A model generated the notes under the pieces. The model was given only the letters and a program-made list of their open reading frames with translations, was not told the DNA's origin and searched no databases. The position numbers and the translations under genes are program-made. DNA of 64,000 nt from Pseudophaeobacter arcticus DSM 23566. GTDB taxonomy: Bacteria; Pseudomonadota; Alphaproteobacteria; Rhodobacterales; Rhodobacteraceae. The stretch covers positions 3,457,057-3,521,056 of the forward strand of contig NZ_KI421507.1 in the NCBI RefSeq assembly GCF_000473205.1, in the 5' to 3' direction. Shown here piece by piece: positions 35,996 to 45,848 of this stretch (its first letter is position 1; every line of letters starts with the position of its first letter).

Positions 35996-38059
35996 ATGCT
36001 ACGCCTGCCCAAGGCCCTGCGCTCTGTCCGAGTGCGGCTACTAGTGATCGCGGTACTGCCGATGTTGGTTCTTTTACCTATCCTGCTGGGAAGCTCCGTC
36101 TTGCGCTGGTCAAGCAAGGTCGACGCCATTCTGCTCAATAAGGTTACCGGCGATCTCACTATCGCGGACCAATATCTTGGCCGTTTGATCGAGACATCTG
36201 GCGAACGGGTCGATGCGGTCGCGCGCTCTGTCGATCTGCTGCGCGCGCTCGAAGGAGACGATGCCACTGCGTATCTTGAACGCCAACGGGAGCGGCTGGG
36301 GTTGGATTTCCTGCGGGTCGTGCATTCCTCCGATTGGCCGGTTGTGCAAGCGGCCCTGAGCGGTGAGTGGCACAGCGCGATCGACGTGTTCGATGCCCAG
36401 ACGCTTCGAGCTATGTCGCCGGACATGTCCACACGAGCCGAGATTCCGCTGGTTCCGACGCGCGGGGCGGTGCCCACCGACCGCACCGTCGAAACCCGAG
36501 GCATGGTCATCCATTCCGCCGCGCCATTGATCCTGCCCGACGGGGCACCAGCGGCGCTGGTAGGCGGCATGCTGCTAAACCACAATCTAGACTTCATCGA
36601 TACGATCAATGCCTTGGTCTACCGCTCCGAAAGCCTGCCAGAAGGAAGCCAGGGCACAGCCACGCTGTTCCTCGACGATGTCCGGATCTCAACCAATGTA
36701 CGTCTGTTTGAAAACGTGCGTGCGCTTGGGACCCGCGTCTCTGCCGAGGTGCGAGCGGAGGTTCTGGGCGAGGAACAGATCTGGCTCGACCGCGCTTTTG
36801 TCGTGAACGATTGGTACATCTCGGCTTACGAGCCGATCCTCGACAGCTTTGGTGCGCCGGTGGGGATGCTCTATGTCGGTTTTCTCGAAACGCCATTCAG
36901 CATGGCCAAGCGGAATTCCATCATCACGCTGGCCGTGGCGTTCGTCCTGATCGCGCTGGCCTCGGTGCCAGTGTTCCTGAGGTGGGCAGGGCGCATTTTT
37001 CGACCGCTCGAAAGCATGACGCGCACCATCGATCGCGTCGAAAACGGCGATCTTGGTGCGCGCAACGCGCTGGTCGAGACTGACGGCGAAATCGCGCAGG
37101 TCGCACGGCATTTCGATGGGCTTCTGGATCGGCTGGAACAGCGCGACCGCGAATTGCGCGACTGGGGCGAGACGCTGGAACATCGCGTCGCCGAGCGAAC
37201 TCAGGAACTGCAAGAGGCCCACTGGCAGCTGGAAGAGACAACCGAGCGGCTGATCCTGTCTGAAAAGCTGGCCGCGGTAGGGGAAATCACCGCCTCGGTG
37301 GCGCATGAGATCAACAACCCGGTGGCTGTGATCCAGGGCAACCTTGACCTTGCGCGCAGCAACCTTGGCGCGGCGGGCGCCCCAGCGGCAGAGGAGTTTC
37401 GCCTGATCGACGACCAAGTCTATCGCATCGGGGTGATCGTCTCCAAACTGCTTCATTTCGCCCGACCAGAGGACTATTCAGGCGTCGATCAAAGCGTGGA
37501 CCCAGGCGAGGTGGTGCGCGATTGTCTTGTCCTGACCCGGCACCAGGTCGAGGCCTCGGGCATTCGGAGTAGCTTGGAGACGGGTAGTCGGTCGTTGGTG
37601 CGAATCTCGCGAACCGAATTGCAGCAGGTGGTCGTGAACCTGATCCTCAACGCGGTCCATGCCATGCCCGGTGGCGGTACGCTGCGGGTGCTTACTGAAG
37701 AGGACGGGCCGGAGGTGGTTCTCACCGTTCAGGACACCGGCTCGGGGATCGAACCCGACACTCTGGCCCGGATCTTCGACCCTTTCTTCACCACCAAGCA
37801 TACGCAAGGCACCGGGCTGGGCCTGTCGATCAGCCGCCAGATTGTGAGTCGCGCCGGGGGAACCATCACGGCCCATTCCACCCCCGGAGAGGGCAGTCGC
37901 CTCATCGTCAGGCTTCCGATAGAAGAAAATGCATTGATGCGCGATCCGGACATAATGTCGCAAGATCACCTGAAGCAAGCACCGGCTCTTGGACAGAATG
38001 GGGCGAAATGGGCGCCTCCGGATCAGGATGAAGGGACAGAATGGCTTTCAGCTCATTGA
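35996..38059 (+). CDS. Sensor histidine kinase (Cache-HAMP-HisKA-HATPase)
   Basis: Membrane sensor kinase of 687 residues paired with the response regulator just upstream. Order: helix (about 13-33), periplasmic Cache-like sensing domain (35-300), second helix (about 305-325), HAMP (330-380), coiled coil, HisKA with phosphoacceptor His in ITASVAHEINNPVAVI, and HATPase with NLILNAVHAMPGGG, DTGSGIEPDT and GTGLGLSISRQI. A 40-residue hydrophilic tail follows. Cache domains often bind carboxylates, which fits the antiporter and formate dehydrogenase downstream; the ligand is inferred. Confidence 0.9.
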   Translation: MLRLPKALRSVRVRLLVIAVLPMLVLLPILLGSSVLRWSSKVDAILLNKVTGDLTIADQYLGRLIETSGERVDAVARSVDLLRALEGDDATAYLERQRERLGLDFLRVVHSSDWPVVQAALSGEWHSAIDVFDAQTLRAMSPDMSTRAEIPLVPTRGAVPTDRTVETRGMVIHSAAPLILPDGAPAALVGGMLLNHNLDFIDTINALVYRSESLPEGSQGTATLFLDDVRISTNVRLFENVRALGTRVSAEVRAEVLGEEQIWLDRAFVVNDWYISAYEPILDSFGAPVGMLYVGFLETPFSMAKRNSIITLAVAFVLIALASVPVFLRWAGRIFRPLESMTRTIDRVENGDLGARNALVETDGEIAQVARHFDGLLDRLEQRDRELRDWGETLEHRVAERTQELQEAHWQLEETTERLILSEKLAAVGEITASVAHEINNPVAVIQGNLDLARSNLGAAGAPAAEEFRLIDDQVYRIGVIVSKLLHFARPEDYSGVDQSVDPGEVVRDCLVLTRHQVEASGIRSSLETGSRSLVRISRTELQQVVVNLILNAVHAMPGGGTLRVLTEEDGPEVVLTVQDTGSGIEPDTLARIFDPFFTTKHTQGTGLGLSISRQIVSRAGGTITAHSTPGEGSRLIVRLPIEENALMRDPDIMSQDHLKQAPALGQNGAKWAPPDQDEGTEWLSAH

Positions 38060-38113
38060 TATACTTATGAAAATTTCTTGACCGCGCAACCGGTAGACAG
38101 CTTTTTCTGGTTT

Positions 38114-38131
38114 TGCATGCCATTGCATGCC
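38114..38131 (+). repeat. Two 8-base direct repeats before the antiporter
   Basis: TGCATGCC occurs at 38,114-38,121 and 38,124-38,131, one helical turn apart, 54 bases before the OFA antiporter start. It is a candidate activator site, possibly for the two-component regulator. Confidence 0.4.
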
Positions 38132-38184
38132 CCCACGCGCGCCGAGAGGACGGCGCGCCGGGGACATCAAAGGGAGGAAAAACC

Positions 38185-39906
38185 ATGAGCAACGCCTCGC
38201 AGGGTGCGTTGGGCTTTTTGCACAAGAGCCACATCGTCGCCGAACCCGGATACAACCGCTGGCGCGTGCCGCCGGCATCCATCGCCATCCACCTGTGCAT
38301 CGGATCAGTCTATGCCTGGTCGGTGTTCAACCCGCCGCTGACTCGAGAACTGGGCGTCGTAGCCTCCAGTGCCGATGACTGGAGCCTCAGCTCGGTCGTG
38401 TGGATCTTTTCTGTGGCCATCGTGTTTCTAGGCCTCGCCGCAGCTTTTGCGGGCAAGTGGCTTGAAGAGGTCGGACCACGCATGGTCGGCGTCGTCGCAG
38501 CGTTCCTCTGGGGCGGCGGTTTCATTATTGGCTCGCTGGGCATTTCCAGCCACCATTTGTGGCTGGTCTATCTGGGCTACGGGGTGCTGGGCGGCTGTGG
38601 TTTGGGGCTGGGCTATGTCTCGCCCGTGTCGACGCTGATCCGCTGGTTCCCGGACCGGCGCGGGATGGCGACGGGCATGGCCATCATGGGCTTCGGTGGC
38701 GGCGCAATGATAGCGGCTCCGGTCAAGGGCTGGCTGCTGGGTCTCTTTGCCAAGGCGCCGGATTTCTTGGGGGCACAGGACGCCGTGGCAACAGTGGTCG
38801 AAAACGGCCGCGTCTTCGCGGAAACCGCCGCCGGCAAGGTCGAGGTCGTGATCGCATCCGCCGCACAGGCTGCCAGCGTTGGCGGCGAAGCGGGCGTCTA
38901 CGTGGTCGGAACCGGCGCAACAGGCGCCGCGCAGACCTTCATGACGCTGGGTTTCGTCTACTTCGTCGTGATGATCCTGGCTGCCTTCCAGTACCGCGTC
39001 CCTGCGAAGGATTGGAAACCGGCTGGCTGGACTCCCAAACCTGTGGCGTCGGGCATGGTCAGCGATAACAACGTTCATATCGACCAAGCGTTGAAGACGC
39101 CGCAATTCTGGCAGCTTTGGGTCATGCTCTGCTTCAACGTGACCGCCGGCATCGGCGTCATCGGGGTCGCCAAGACGATGATGTCGGAAATCTTTGGCTC
39201 GGTCATGCCGCTGGTGGTCACCGCCGGTTTTGCCTCAACCTACGTCCTGATGATCTCGGTCTTCAACATGGTCGGCCGGTTCTTCTGGGCATCGACCTCG
39301 GATTATATCGGGCGCAAGGCGACCTACATGTGCTTCTTTGTGCTAGGCACGATCCTGTACCTGTCGATCCCCTATTTCGCCTCGGCCGTGGCGACCAATC
39401 CAGCGATGATCTACCTGATCGGCTTCTACGCCGCGACGATGATCATCTTCTCGATGTATGGCGGCGGGTTCGCAACAATCCCGGCTTATCTGGCCGACAT
39501 GTTCGGAACCATGCATGTGGGCGGCATCCACGGGCGGCTTCTGACGGCCTGGTCAACTGCCGGCGTGCTGGGCCCGCTCGCGATCACCTCGCTGCGGCAG
39601 ATGTCTGTGACATCGGCCATCAACGACTTGGCAGGCAAGGTGGACGCGGCGTCCTTCGCCGAGAAGTTCGGTGCCCCGATCACTCAGCTTCAGGAACTGG
39701 TTGCGGCAAAGACCGTCACCATCGCCAAGCTGATGGAGATCGCCCCCGAGGGCACGATCGACCCGACACCCTCGCTCTACAATACAACCATGTATTGCAT
39801 GGCGGCGCTGCTGATCGTGGCGTTCTTTGCCAACCTGCTGATGAAGCCGGTCAAGGAACACCACCACCACGACGAACCGGAGCTCCAGGCTGTTCCGGGC
39901 GAATGA
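38185..39906 (+). CDS. OFA-family major facilitator (oxalate/formate antiporter type)
   Basis: Inner-membrane transporter of 573 residues with 12 helices, in the OFA (OxlT/YhjX) family. Typical pieces are RWRVPPASIAIHLCIGSVYA, GVLGGCGLGLGYVSPVSTLI, RWFPDRRGMATGMAIMGFGG and a His-rich C-terminus (EHHHHDE). The ATG has AGGGAGG upstream. The loop between helices 6 and 7 is enlarged, near residues 205-255. Between a sensor pair and formate dehydrogenase it most likely moves formate or oxalate. Confidence 0.88.
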   Translation: MSNASQGALGFLHKSHIVAEPGYNRWRVPPASIAIHLCIGSVYAWSVFNPPLTRELGVVASSADDWSLSSVVWIFSVAIVFLGLAAAFAGKWLEEVGPRMVGVVAAFLWGGGFIIGSLGISSHHLWLVYLGYGVLGGCGLGLGYVSPVSTLIRWFPDRRGMATGMAIMGFGGGAMIAAPVKGWLLGLFAKAPDFLGAQDAVATVVENGRVFAETAAGKVEVVIASAAQAASVGGEAGVYVVGTGATGAAQTFMTLGFVYFVVMILAAFQYRVPAKDWKPAGWTPKPVASGMVSDNNVHIDQALKTPQFWQLWVMLCFNVTAGIGVIGVAKTMMSEIFGSVMPLVVTAGFASTYVLMISVFNMVGRFFWASTSDYIGRKATYMCFFVLGTILYLSIPYFASAVATNPAMIYLIGFYAATMIIFSMYGGGFATIPAYLADMFGTMHVGGIHGRLLTAWSTAGVLGPLAITSLRQMSVTSAINDLAGKVDAASFAEKFGAPITQLQELVAAKTVTIAKLMEIAPEGTIDPTPSLYNTTMYCMAALLIVAFFANLLMKPVKEHHHHDEPELQAVPGE

Positions 39907-39998
39907 CGCGTTTGAGGGGGCACCTGTCGTGGGTGCCCCTTTACACCATGTTTTGAATATCTGATTGAATTCAAAAATTATGATCGGGATTATCTATC

Positions 39999-40886
39999 GT
40001 GCTCGATAAGCTGGAAATGTTCATAGCCCTCGCAAAGGAATGCCATTTTGGACGCGCCGCCGAGCGATTGAACATAGCGCAACCGACACTGTCGGCTGGT
40101 ATCAAGCAACTGGAAGCGCAGTTGGGTGTGCAATTGGTTCATCGAGGCTCGCGCTTTGGCGGGCTGACGCCGGAGGGACAGACGGCGCTCACTTGGGCCA
40201 AGCGGATTGTCGATGATACGCGGCAGTTACGCGACGAGATGCGCATCAGTCGGCAGGGCCTGACCGGAGAGGTGCGGCTGGCGGTGATCCCGACCGCGCA
40301 AACCTGGGCCGGACAACTCTGTACCGCCTTTGCCGAGCGCCATCCCAACGTGCGCTTTACCATCCTGTCGCGCAACTCACGCGAGATCCTGCAGATGCTG
40401 GATGATTTCGAGGCCGATGCCGGGATATCCTACCTTGAGAACGAACCGCTTGGCCGGGTCGAAACAGCCGAACTTTATGACGAAAGCTATATCCTGGTCT
40501 GTGCCCGCAACTCTCCATATGCGAACAAGCCAAACGTGGCCTGGTCCGATCTGAGCGGGCAGAAGCTGGCCCTGTTAACGCCGGATATGCAGAACAGACG
40601 CATCATCAACCAGCTTTTTGCCGACAGCGGCGTGACACCTGCGACTTGCATCGAGTCAAACTCGATCATCGCATTGGTCGCCAGCGTCGCATCGGGACAC
40701 TGTATGACCGTTCTGCCCAAGGATATCGCCAGCTTCGTGTCAGGGGGCAAGGACCTTGCGCTAGTGCCGCTTGATGGCGCGTGGCGGCAGCAGAAGGTAG
40801 GCTTGATTCTGCCGCATCGCGACCCGCGCACACCAGTGCTGGCGGCGCTTCTGGCCGAGGCGCGGCGCCTGTCGGCCCCTGCTTGA
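39999..40886 (+). CDS. fdsR: LysR-family regulator of formate dehydrogenase
   Basis: LysR-type regulator of 295 residues with N-terminal winged helix (MLDKLEMFIALAKECHFGRA and LNIAQPTLSAGIKQLEAQLG) and a C-terminal effector domain. The start is GTG. It lies 90 bases before fdsG on the same strand, as the fdsR regulator does in other fds operons, so it probably activates fds in response to formate. The symbol rests on position and family only. Confidence 0.8.
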   Translation: MLDKLEMFIALAKECHFGRAAERLNIAQPTLSAGIKQLEAQLGVQLVHRGSRFGGLTPEGQTALTWAKRIVDDTRQLRDEMRISRQGLTGEVRLAVIPTAQTWAGQLCTAFAERHPNVRFTILSRNSREILQMLDDFEADAGISYLENEPLGRVETAELYDESYILVCARNSPYANKPNVAWSDLSGQKLALLTPDMQNRRIINQLFADSGVTPATCIESNSIIALVASVASGHCMTVLPKDIASFVSGGKDLALVPLDGAWRQQKVGLILPHRDPRTPVLAALLAEARRLSAPA

Positions 40887-40975
40887 TCCAAAACCCCTAT
40901 CGACCCACGGAACGCCGTTATTGATCCGCACCTCGGTTCGCGGCCAAAGCTGGCGGAAACTGGAGGATGACAGCC

Positions 40976-41452
40976 ATGGCCCACCGCGCCACCGCCATCG
41001 ACGTCGAAGCGACCGCCCGGATCGTCGACGCCCACAGCGCCCTCGAAGGGCCGCTCTTGCCGATGCTGCATGCCATGCAGGAGACCTTTGGATATGTCCC
41101 TGCGCAGGCGCATGGCCCGATCTGCGAGGCGCTGAACATCACCCGTGCCGAGTTGCACGGGGTTATCACGTTCTACCACGACTTCCGCGAAAAGCCCGCC
41201 GGGCAACACGTGTTGAAGATTTGCCGCGCCGAGGCGTGCCAGTCGGTTGGTGGCGCGGCGATGGCAGAGGATCTGCTGGCAAAGCTGGGACTGGATTGGC
41301 ACGGCACCACCGCAAATGGCGCAGTGACGATCGAGCCGGTTTATTGCCTTGGTCTGTGCGCCTGCGCGCCTGCCGCGATGGTCGATGATCGGGTCGTCGG
41401 CCGCGTCGATGCGGCGAAACTGGACAAGATGCTGGCGGAGGCAGGCGCATGA
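40976..41452 (+). CDS. fdsG: NAD-dependent formate dehydrogenase gamma subunit
   Basis: NuoE-like 2Fe-2S subunit, 158 residues, of the cytoplasmic molybdenum formate dehydrogenase that reduces NAD. Cluster cysteines are in KICRAEACQSVGG and VYCLGLCACAP. I prefer the ATG at 40,976 because GGAGG is 9 bases upstream; the ATG at 40,967 is too close to it. The stop overlaps fdsB (ATGA). Confidence 0.9.
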   Translation: MAHRATAIDVEATARIVDAHSALEGPLLPMLHAMQETFGYVPAQAHGPICEALNITRAELHGVITFYHDFREKPAGQHVLKICRAEACQSVGGAAMAEDLLAKLGLDWHGTTANGAVTIEPVYCLGLCACAPAAMVDDRVVGRVDAAKLDKMLAEAGA

Positions 41453-42957
41453 AAATTTACGTTCCCATGGACAGCGCCGCCAAGGCGCTGGGGGCCGAGG
41501 ACGTGGTTGCCGCCCTGCGCGCCGCCGCACCCGAGGCCGAGATCATCCGCACCGGCACCCGCGGCATGATCTGGCTGGAGCCGCTGGTCGAGATCGAGAT
41601 TGACGGGCTCCGCCACGGTTTTGGCCCGGCAGAGCCCGGTGACGTGGCCGCGATCCTTGACGGCAGCAGCGCCAAGGCGCTTGGTCCGGTCGAGGCGCTG
41701 GACTGGATGCAGCGCCAGACCCGGCAGACCTTTGCCCGTGTTGGCATCGTCGATCCGCTGTCGCTGGCCGATTACGAGGCGCATGGTGGTCTGGTTGGCC
41801 TCAAGCGCGCGCTGGGCATGTCGGGGCAGGAGATCGTCGAGGAGGTCAAGACCTCCGGCCTGCGCGGGCGGGGCGGGGCGGGGTTTCCGACCGGCATCAA
41901 GTGGCAGACGGTGCATGACGCCGAAGCGGCGCAGAAATATATCGTCTGCAATGCCGACGAGGGCGACAGCGGCACCTTTGCCGACCGGATGCTGATGGAG
42001 GGCGACCCCTTCACCCTGATTGAGGGCATGATCATCGCGGGCCTCGGCGTGGGCGCAACCAAGGGCTATGTCTATCTGCGCTCGGAATATCCCGACGCCA
42101 TCGCCGTGATGTCCCGCGCGGTGGAGATCGCCCGTACCAAGGGCCTGTTGGGCGGCGATGTGCTGGGCTCTGGCCGGGCCTTTGACATGGAGATCCGCAA
42201 GGGCGCGGGCGCTTATGTCTGCGGCGAGGAAACCTCGCTCCTCAACAGTCTTGAAGGCAAGCGCGGCGTGGTGCGGGCCAAGCCGCCATTGCCCGCGCTG
42301 GAGGGCTTTCTTGGCCGTCCGACCGTGGTGAACAACGTGATCTCGCTGGCCACCGTGCCGGTGATTTTCGAGAAAGGCGCGCAGGCCTATGCTGATTTCG
42401 GCCTTGGCCGGTCGCGCGGGACGGTGACGCTGCAAATCGCGGGCAATGTCGCCCGTGGGGGGCTTTTTGAGACCGCCTTTGGCATCACGCTGGGCGAGGT
42501 GGTCAACGATCTGGGCGGCGGCAGCGCCTCCGGCCATCCTGTCAAGGCGGTGCAGGTCGGCGGGCCGCTGGGCGCCTATATGCCGGTTTCCAAGTTCGAC
42601 ACGCCCCTGGGCTATGAGGAGTTCGATCAGGCGGGTGGTCTGATCGGCCACGCGGGGCTGACCGTCTTTGACGACAGCACCGATATGCTGGGCATGGCGC
42701 GGTTTGCGATGGAGTTCTGCGCCGTCGAGAGCTGTGGCAAATGCACGCCCTGCCGGATTGGCGCGGTGCGCGGGGTGGAGACCATCGACCGCATTGCCGA
42801 AGGCGATCCCACCGCATTGCCACTGCTGACGGACCTCTGCGAGACCATGAAAGACGGCTCGCTCTGTGCGCTGGGCGGGTTCACGCCCTTTCCGGTGATG
42901 TCCGCTGTTACCCATTTCCCCGATGATTTCGCCCGCCTGAAGGAGGCCGCAGAATGA
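41449..42957 (+). CDS. fdsB: NAD-dependent formate dehydrogenase beta subunit
   Basis: NuoF-like subunit of 502 residues that holds FMN, the NAD site and a 4Fe-4S cluster. A thioredoxin-like N-terminal domain (1-120) is followed by GLRGRGGAGFPTGIKW (NAD binding), CNADEGDSGTFADR (FMN) and a C-terminal cluster motif ESCGKCTPCRIG with a later Cys in LCALGG. It overlaps its neighbours at both ends, so the fds genes form one coupled operon. Confidence 0.95.
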   Translation: MKIYVPMDSAAKALGAEDVVAALRAAAPEAEIIRTGTRGMIWLEPLVEIEIDGLRHGFGPAEPGDVAAILDGSSAKALGPVEALDWMQRQTRQTFARVGIVDPLSLADYEAHGGLVGLKRALGMSGQEIVEEVKTSGLRGRGGAGFPTGIKWQTVHDAEAAQKYIVCNADEGDSGTFADRMLMEGDPFTLIEGMIIAGLGVGATKGYVYLRSEYPDAIAVMSRAVEIARTKGLLGGDVLGSGRAFDMEIRKGAGAYVCGEETSLLNSLEGKRGVVRAKPPLPALEGFLGRPTVVNNVISLATVPVIFEKGAQAYADFGLGRSRGTVTLQIAGNVARGGLFETAFGITLGEVVNDLGGGSASGHPVKAVQVGGPLGAYMPVSKFDTPLGYEEFDQAGGLIGHAGLTVFDDSTDMLGMARFAMEFCAVESCGKCTPCRIGAVRGVETIDRIAEGDPTALPLLTDLCETMKDGSLCALGGFTPFPVMSAVTHFPDDFARLKEAAE

Positions 42958-45848
42958 AAGATTTCATCCTTCCAGACGACCGCGACATGGGCACCCCCGC
43001 CAAGCTGGGCAAGCCGGTCAGCCTGACCATCGACGGCTTCGAGGTCACCGTGCCCGAGGGTACATCGGTGATGCGCGCCGCCGCCGAGATCGGCATTTCC
43101 GTGCCCAAGCTCTGCGCCTCTGACAACCTGGAGGCCTTTGGCTCCTGCCGCCTCTGTTCGGTGGAGATCGAGGGGAGACGCGGCACGCCGGCCTCCTGCA
43201 CCACGCCGGTTGCGCCGGGCATGGTGGTGGACACCAATTCCGCCAAGGTGCGCAAGATCCGCAAGGGGGTGATGGAGCTTTATATTTCCGATCACCCGCT
43301 GGATTGCCTGACCTGCGCCGCCAATGGCGATTGCGAGCTTCAGGACATGGCGGGCGCCGTGGGCCTGCGCGATGTGCGCTACAAGGCGCCGGAGAATGGC
43401 GGGCTCGCGAACCATTTCACGGCGCGCAACAGCAGCGGCGAGGCCAATCCCGAATGGCTGCCCAAGGACGATAGCAACCCCTATTTCAGCTATGATCCGT
43501 CCAAATGCATCGTCTGCAACCGCTGCGTTCGCGCCTGCGAAGAGGTGCAGGGCACCTTTGCGCTGACGATTTCGGGCCGGGGGTTCGACAGCCGGGTGTC
43601 GGCAGGCAACGCGGGGGATGATTTCCTGTCCTCCGATTGCGTGTCTTGCGGCGCCTGCGTGCAGGCCTGCCCGACGGCGACCTTGCAGGAAAAATCCATC
43701 ATCGAGATGGGCACGCCGGATCGCGCCGTGGTCACCACCTGCGCCTATTGCGGCGTGGGCTGTTCCTTCAAGGCCGAGATGCAGGGCGACGATCTGGTGC
43801 GCATGGTGCCCTACAAGCACGGCAAGGCCAACCGGGGACATAGCTGCGTCAAGGGGCGCTTTGCCTATGGCTATGCCAATCACAAGGACCGCATCCTGAA
43901 CCCGATGATCCGCGACACCATCGACGAGCCCTGGCGCGAAGTCAGCTGGGACGAGGCGCTGAGCTTTGCCGCCACCCGCCTGCGTGGTCTTCAGGAGAAA
44001 CATGGCAAGCAGAGCATCGGCGTCATTACCTCCAGCCGCTGCACCAACGAGGAAACCTTTCTGGTGCAAAAGCTGACCCGCGCGGTCTTTGGCAACAACA
44101 ACACCGACACCTGCGCGCGGGTGTGCCATTCGCCGACCGGCTATGGGCTGGGGCAGACCTTTGGCACCTCGGCTGGCACGCAGGATTTTGACTCGGTTGA
44201 ACATACGGATGTGGTGATTGTCATCGGCGCCAACCCGACCGACGGCCATCCGGTCTTTGCCTCGCGGTTGAAAAAACGCCTGCGCGCCGGGGCCAGGCTG
44301 ATCGTGATCGACCCGCGCCGCATTGATCTGGTGAAATCGGCCCATATTCAGGCCGCCCACCACCTTGCGCTGACACCGGGCACCAATGTCGCCGTCGTCA
44401 CCGCGCTGGCGCATGTGATCGTGACCGAAGGGTTGATGGATGAGGATTTCATCCGCACCCGCTGCGATTGGGACGAGTTCCAGCTCTATGCGGAGTTCAT
44501 CTCCGATCCGCGTCACAGCCCCGAAGCGACCCAGCTTTTGACCGGCGTTCCGGCAGAGGAACTGCGCGCGGCGGCCCGCACCTTTGCCCGGGAGGGCAAT
44601 GGCGCGATCTATTACGGGCTTGGGGTGACCGAGCACAGCCAGGGCTCCACCACCGTGATGGGCATTGCCAACCTCGCCATGCTGACCGGCAACATCGGCC
44701 GCCCTGGCGTCGGTGTGAACCCGCTGCGCGGCCAGAACAACGTGCAGGGCTCTTGTGATATGGGCTCCTTCCCGCATGAGCTGCCGGGCTATCGCCATGT
44801 GAAACTGCCCGAGGTGCGCGCGATTTTTGAAAACGCCTGGGGGGTGGAGATCGACCCGGAACCCGGCCTGCGCATTCCCAACATGCTGGATGCGGCGGTG
44901 GAGGGCACCTTCAAGGGGCTCTATTGTCAGGGCGAGGATATCCTGCAATCGGACCCGGACACCAAACATGTGGCGGCGGGGCTTGCGGCGATGGAATGTG
45001 TCATCGTGCATGACCTTTTCCTCAACGAGACGGCCAATTACGCGCATGTCTTCCTGCCCGGTTCGACCTTTCTGGAAAAGGAGGGCACCTTCACCAATGC
45101 CGAGCGCCGCATCAACCGGGTGCGCGAGGTCATGGCCCCCAAGAACGGCTACGCCGACTGGGAGGTGACGCAGCTTCTGGCCAATGCGATGGGTGCGGGC
45201 TGGACCTACACCCACCCTAGCCAGATCATGGACGAGATCGCCGCGACCACGCCGAGTTTTTCCGGGGTGGACTATGCCCTGTTGGAAGAGAAAGGCAGCG
45301 TGCAATGGCCCTGCAACGAGGCGCATCCCGAGGGCACGCCCTTGATGCACGTCGACGAGTTCGTGCGCGGCAAGGGGCGGTTCATCGTGACGGAATATGT
45401 GGCCACGGATGAAAAGACCGGCCCGCGCTTCCCGCTGCTGCTCACCACCGGGCGGATCCTGTCGCAATACAATGTCGGCGCGCAGACCCGGCGCACGGAC
45501 AACGTGGTTTGGCATGAGGCAGATGTTCTTGAGATTCACCCGCACGATGCCGAGAACCGCGGCCTGAACGATGGCGACTGGGTGCGATTGGCGTCCCGGT
45601 CAGGTGAGACGACGCTGAAGGCCAAGGTGACCGATCGGGTCAGCCCAGGCGTGGTCTACACCACCTTCCACCATCCCGACACGCAGGCCAACGTCATCAC
45701 CACCGACTATTCCGACTGGGCCACCAACTGCCCGGAATACAAGGTGACGGCGGTGCAAGTTGCACCCTCGAACGGGCCCACGGACTGGCAGGAAGGCTAC
45801 GCGGCACAGGCCGAACTGTCGCGCCGCATTCTGCCCGCGGCGGAATGA
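42954..45848 (+). CDS. fdsA: NAD-dependent formate dehydrogenase alpha (catalytic) subunit
   Basis: Molybdopterin-bis-guanine-dinucleotide formate dehydrogenase, 964 residues. The N-terminus carries a ferredoxin-like 2Fe-2S domain (CASDNLEAFGSCRLC), a His/Cys cluster region (DHPLDCLTCAANGDC), two 4Fe-4S sites (CIVCNRCVRACEE, CVSCGACVQACPT) and the catalytic domain with CAYCGVGC. The active-site residue is Cys in DTCARVCHSPTGYG, so this is a Cys enzyme, not a selenoprotein. Family enzymes also reduce carbon dioxide in reverse. Confidence 0.96.
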   Translation: MKDFILPDDRDMGTPAKLGKPVSLTIDGFEVTVPEGTSVMRAAAEIGISVPKLCASDNLEAFGSCRLCSVEIEGRRGTPASCTTPVAPGMVVDTNSAKVRKIRKGVMELYISDHPLDCLTCAANGDCELQDMAGAVGLRDVRYKAPENGGLANHFTARNSSGEANPEWLPKDDSNPYFSYDPSKCIVCNRCVRACEEVQGTFALTISGRGFDSRVSAGNAGDDFLSSDCVSCGACVQACPTATLQEKSIIEMGTPDRAVVTTCAYCGVGCSFKAEMQGDDLVRMVPYKHGKANRGHSCVKGRFAYGYANHKDRILNPMIRDTIDEPWREVSWDEALSFAATRLRGLQEKHGKQSIGVITSSRCTNEETFLVQKLTRAVFGNNNTDTCARVCHSPTGYGLGQTFGTSAGTQDFDSVEHTDVVIVIGANPTDGHPVFASRLKKRLRAGARLIVIDPRRIDLVKSAHIQAAHHLALTPGTNVAVVTALAHVIVTEGLMDEDFIRTRCDWDEFQLYAEFISDPRHSPEATQLLTGVPAEELRAAARTFAREGNGAIYYGLGVTEHSQGSTTVMGIANLAMLTGNIGRPGVGVNPLRGQNNVQGSCDMGSFPHELPGYRHVKLPEVRAIFENAWGVEIDPEPGLRIPNMLDAAVEGTFKGLYCQGEDILQSDPDTKHVAAGLAAMECVIVHDLFLNETANYAHVFLPGSTFLEKEGTFTNAERRINRVREVMAPKNGYADWEVTQLLANAMGAGWTYTHPSQIMDEIAATTPSFSGVDYALLEEKGSVQWPCNEAHPEGTPLMHVDEFVRGKGRFIVTEYVATDEKTGPRFPLLLTTGRILSQYNVGAQTRRTDNVVWHEADVLEIHPHDAENRGLNDGDWVRLASRSGETTLKAKVTDRVSPGVVYTTFHHPDTQANVITTDYSDWATNCPEYKVTAVQVAPSNGPTDWQEGYAAQAELSRRILPAAE

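Noticed and set aside
38060..38184. Sigma-54 promoter before the OFA antiporter
   Set aside because: TGG and TTGCA elements occur but the GG-GC spacing is not the required 10 bases.
42627..45545. Long open frame of 972 codons on the minus strand
   Set aside because: It is the antisense shadow of fdsA and fdsB, produced by high GC third positions; the plus-strand genes have complete family motifs.
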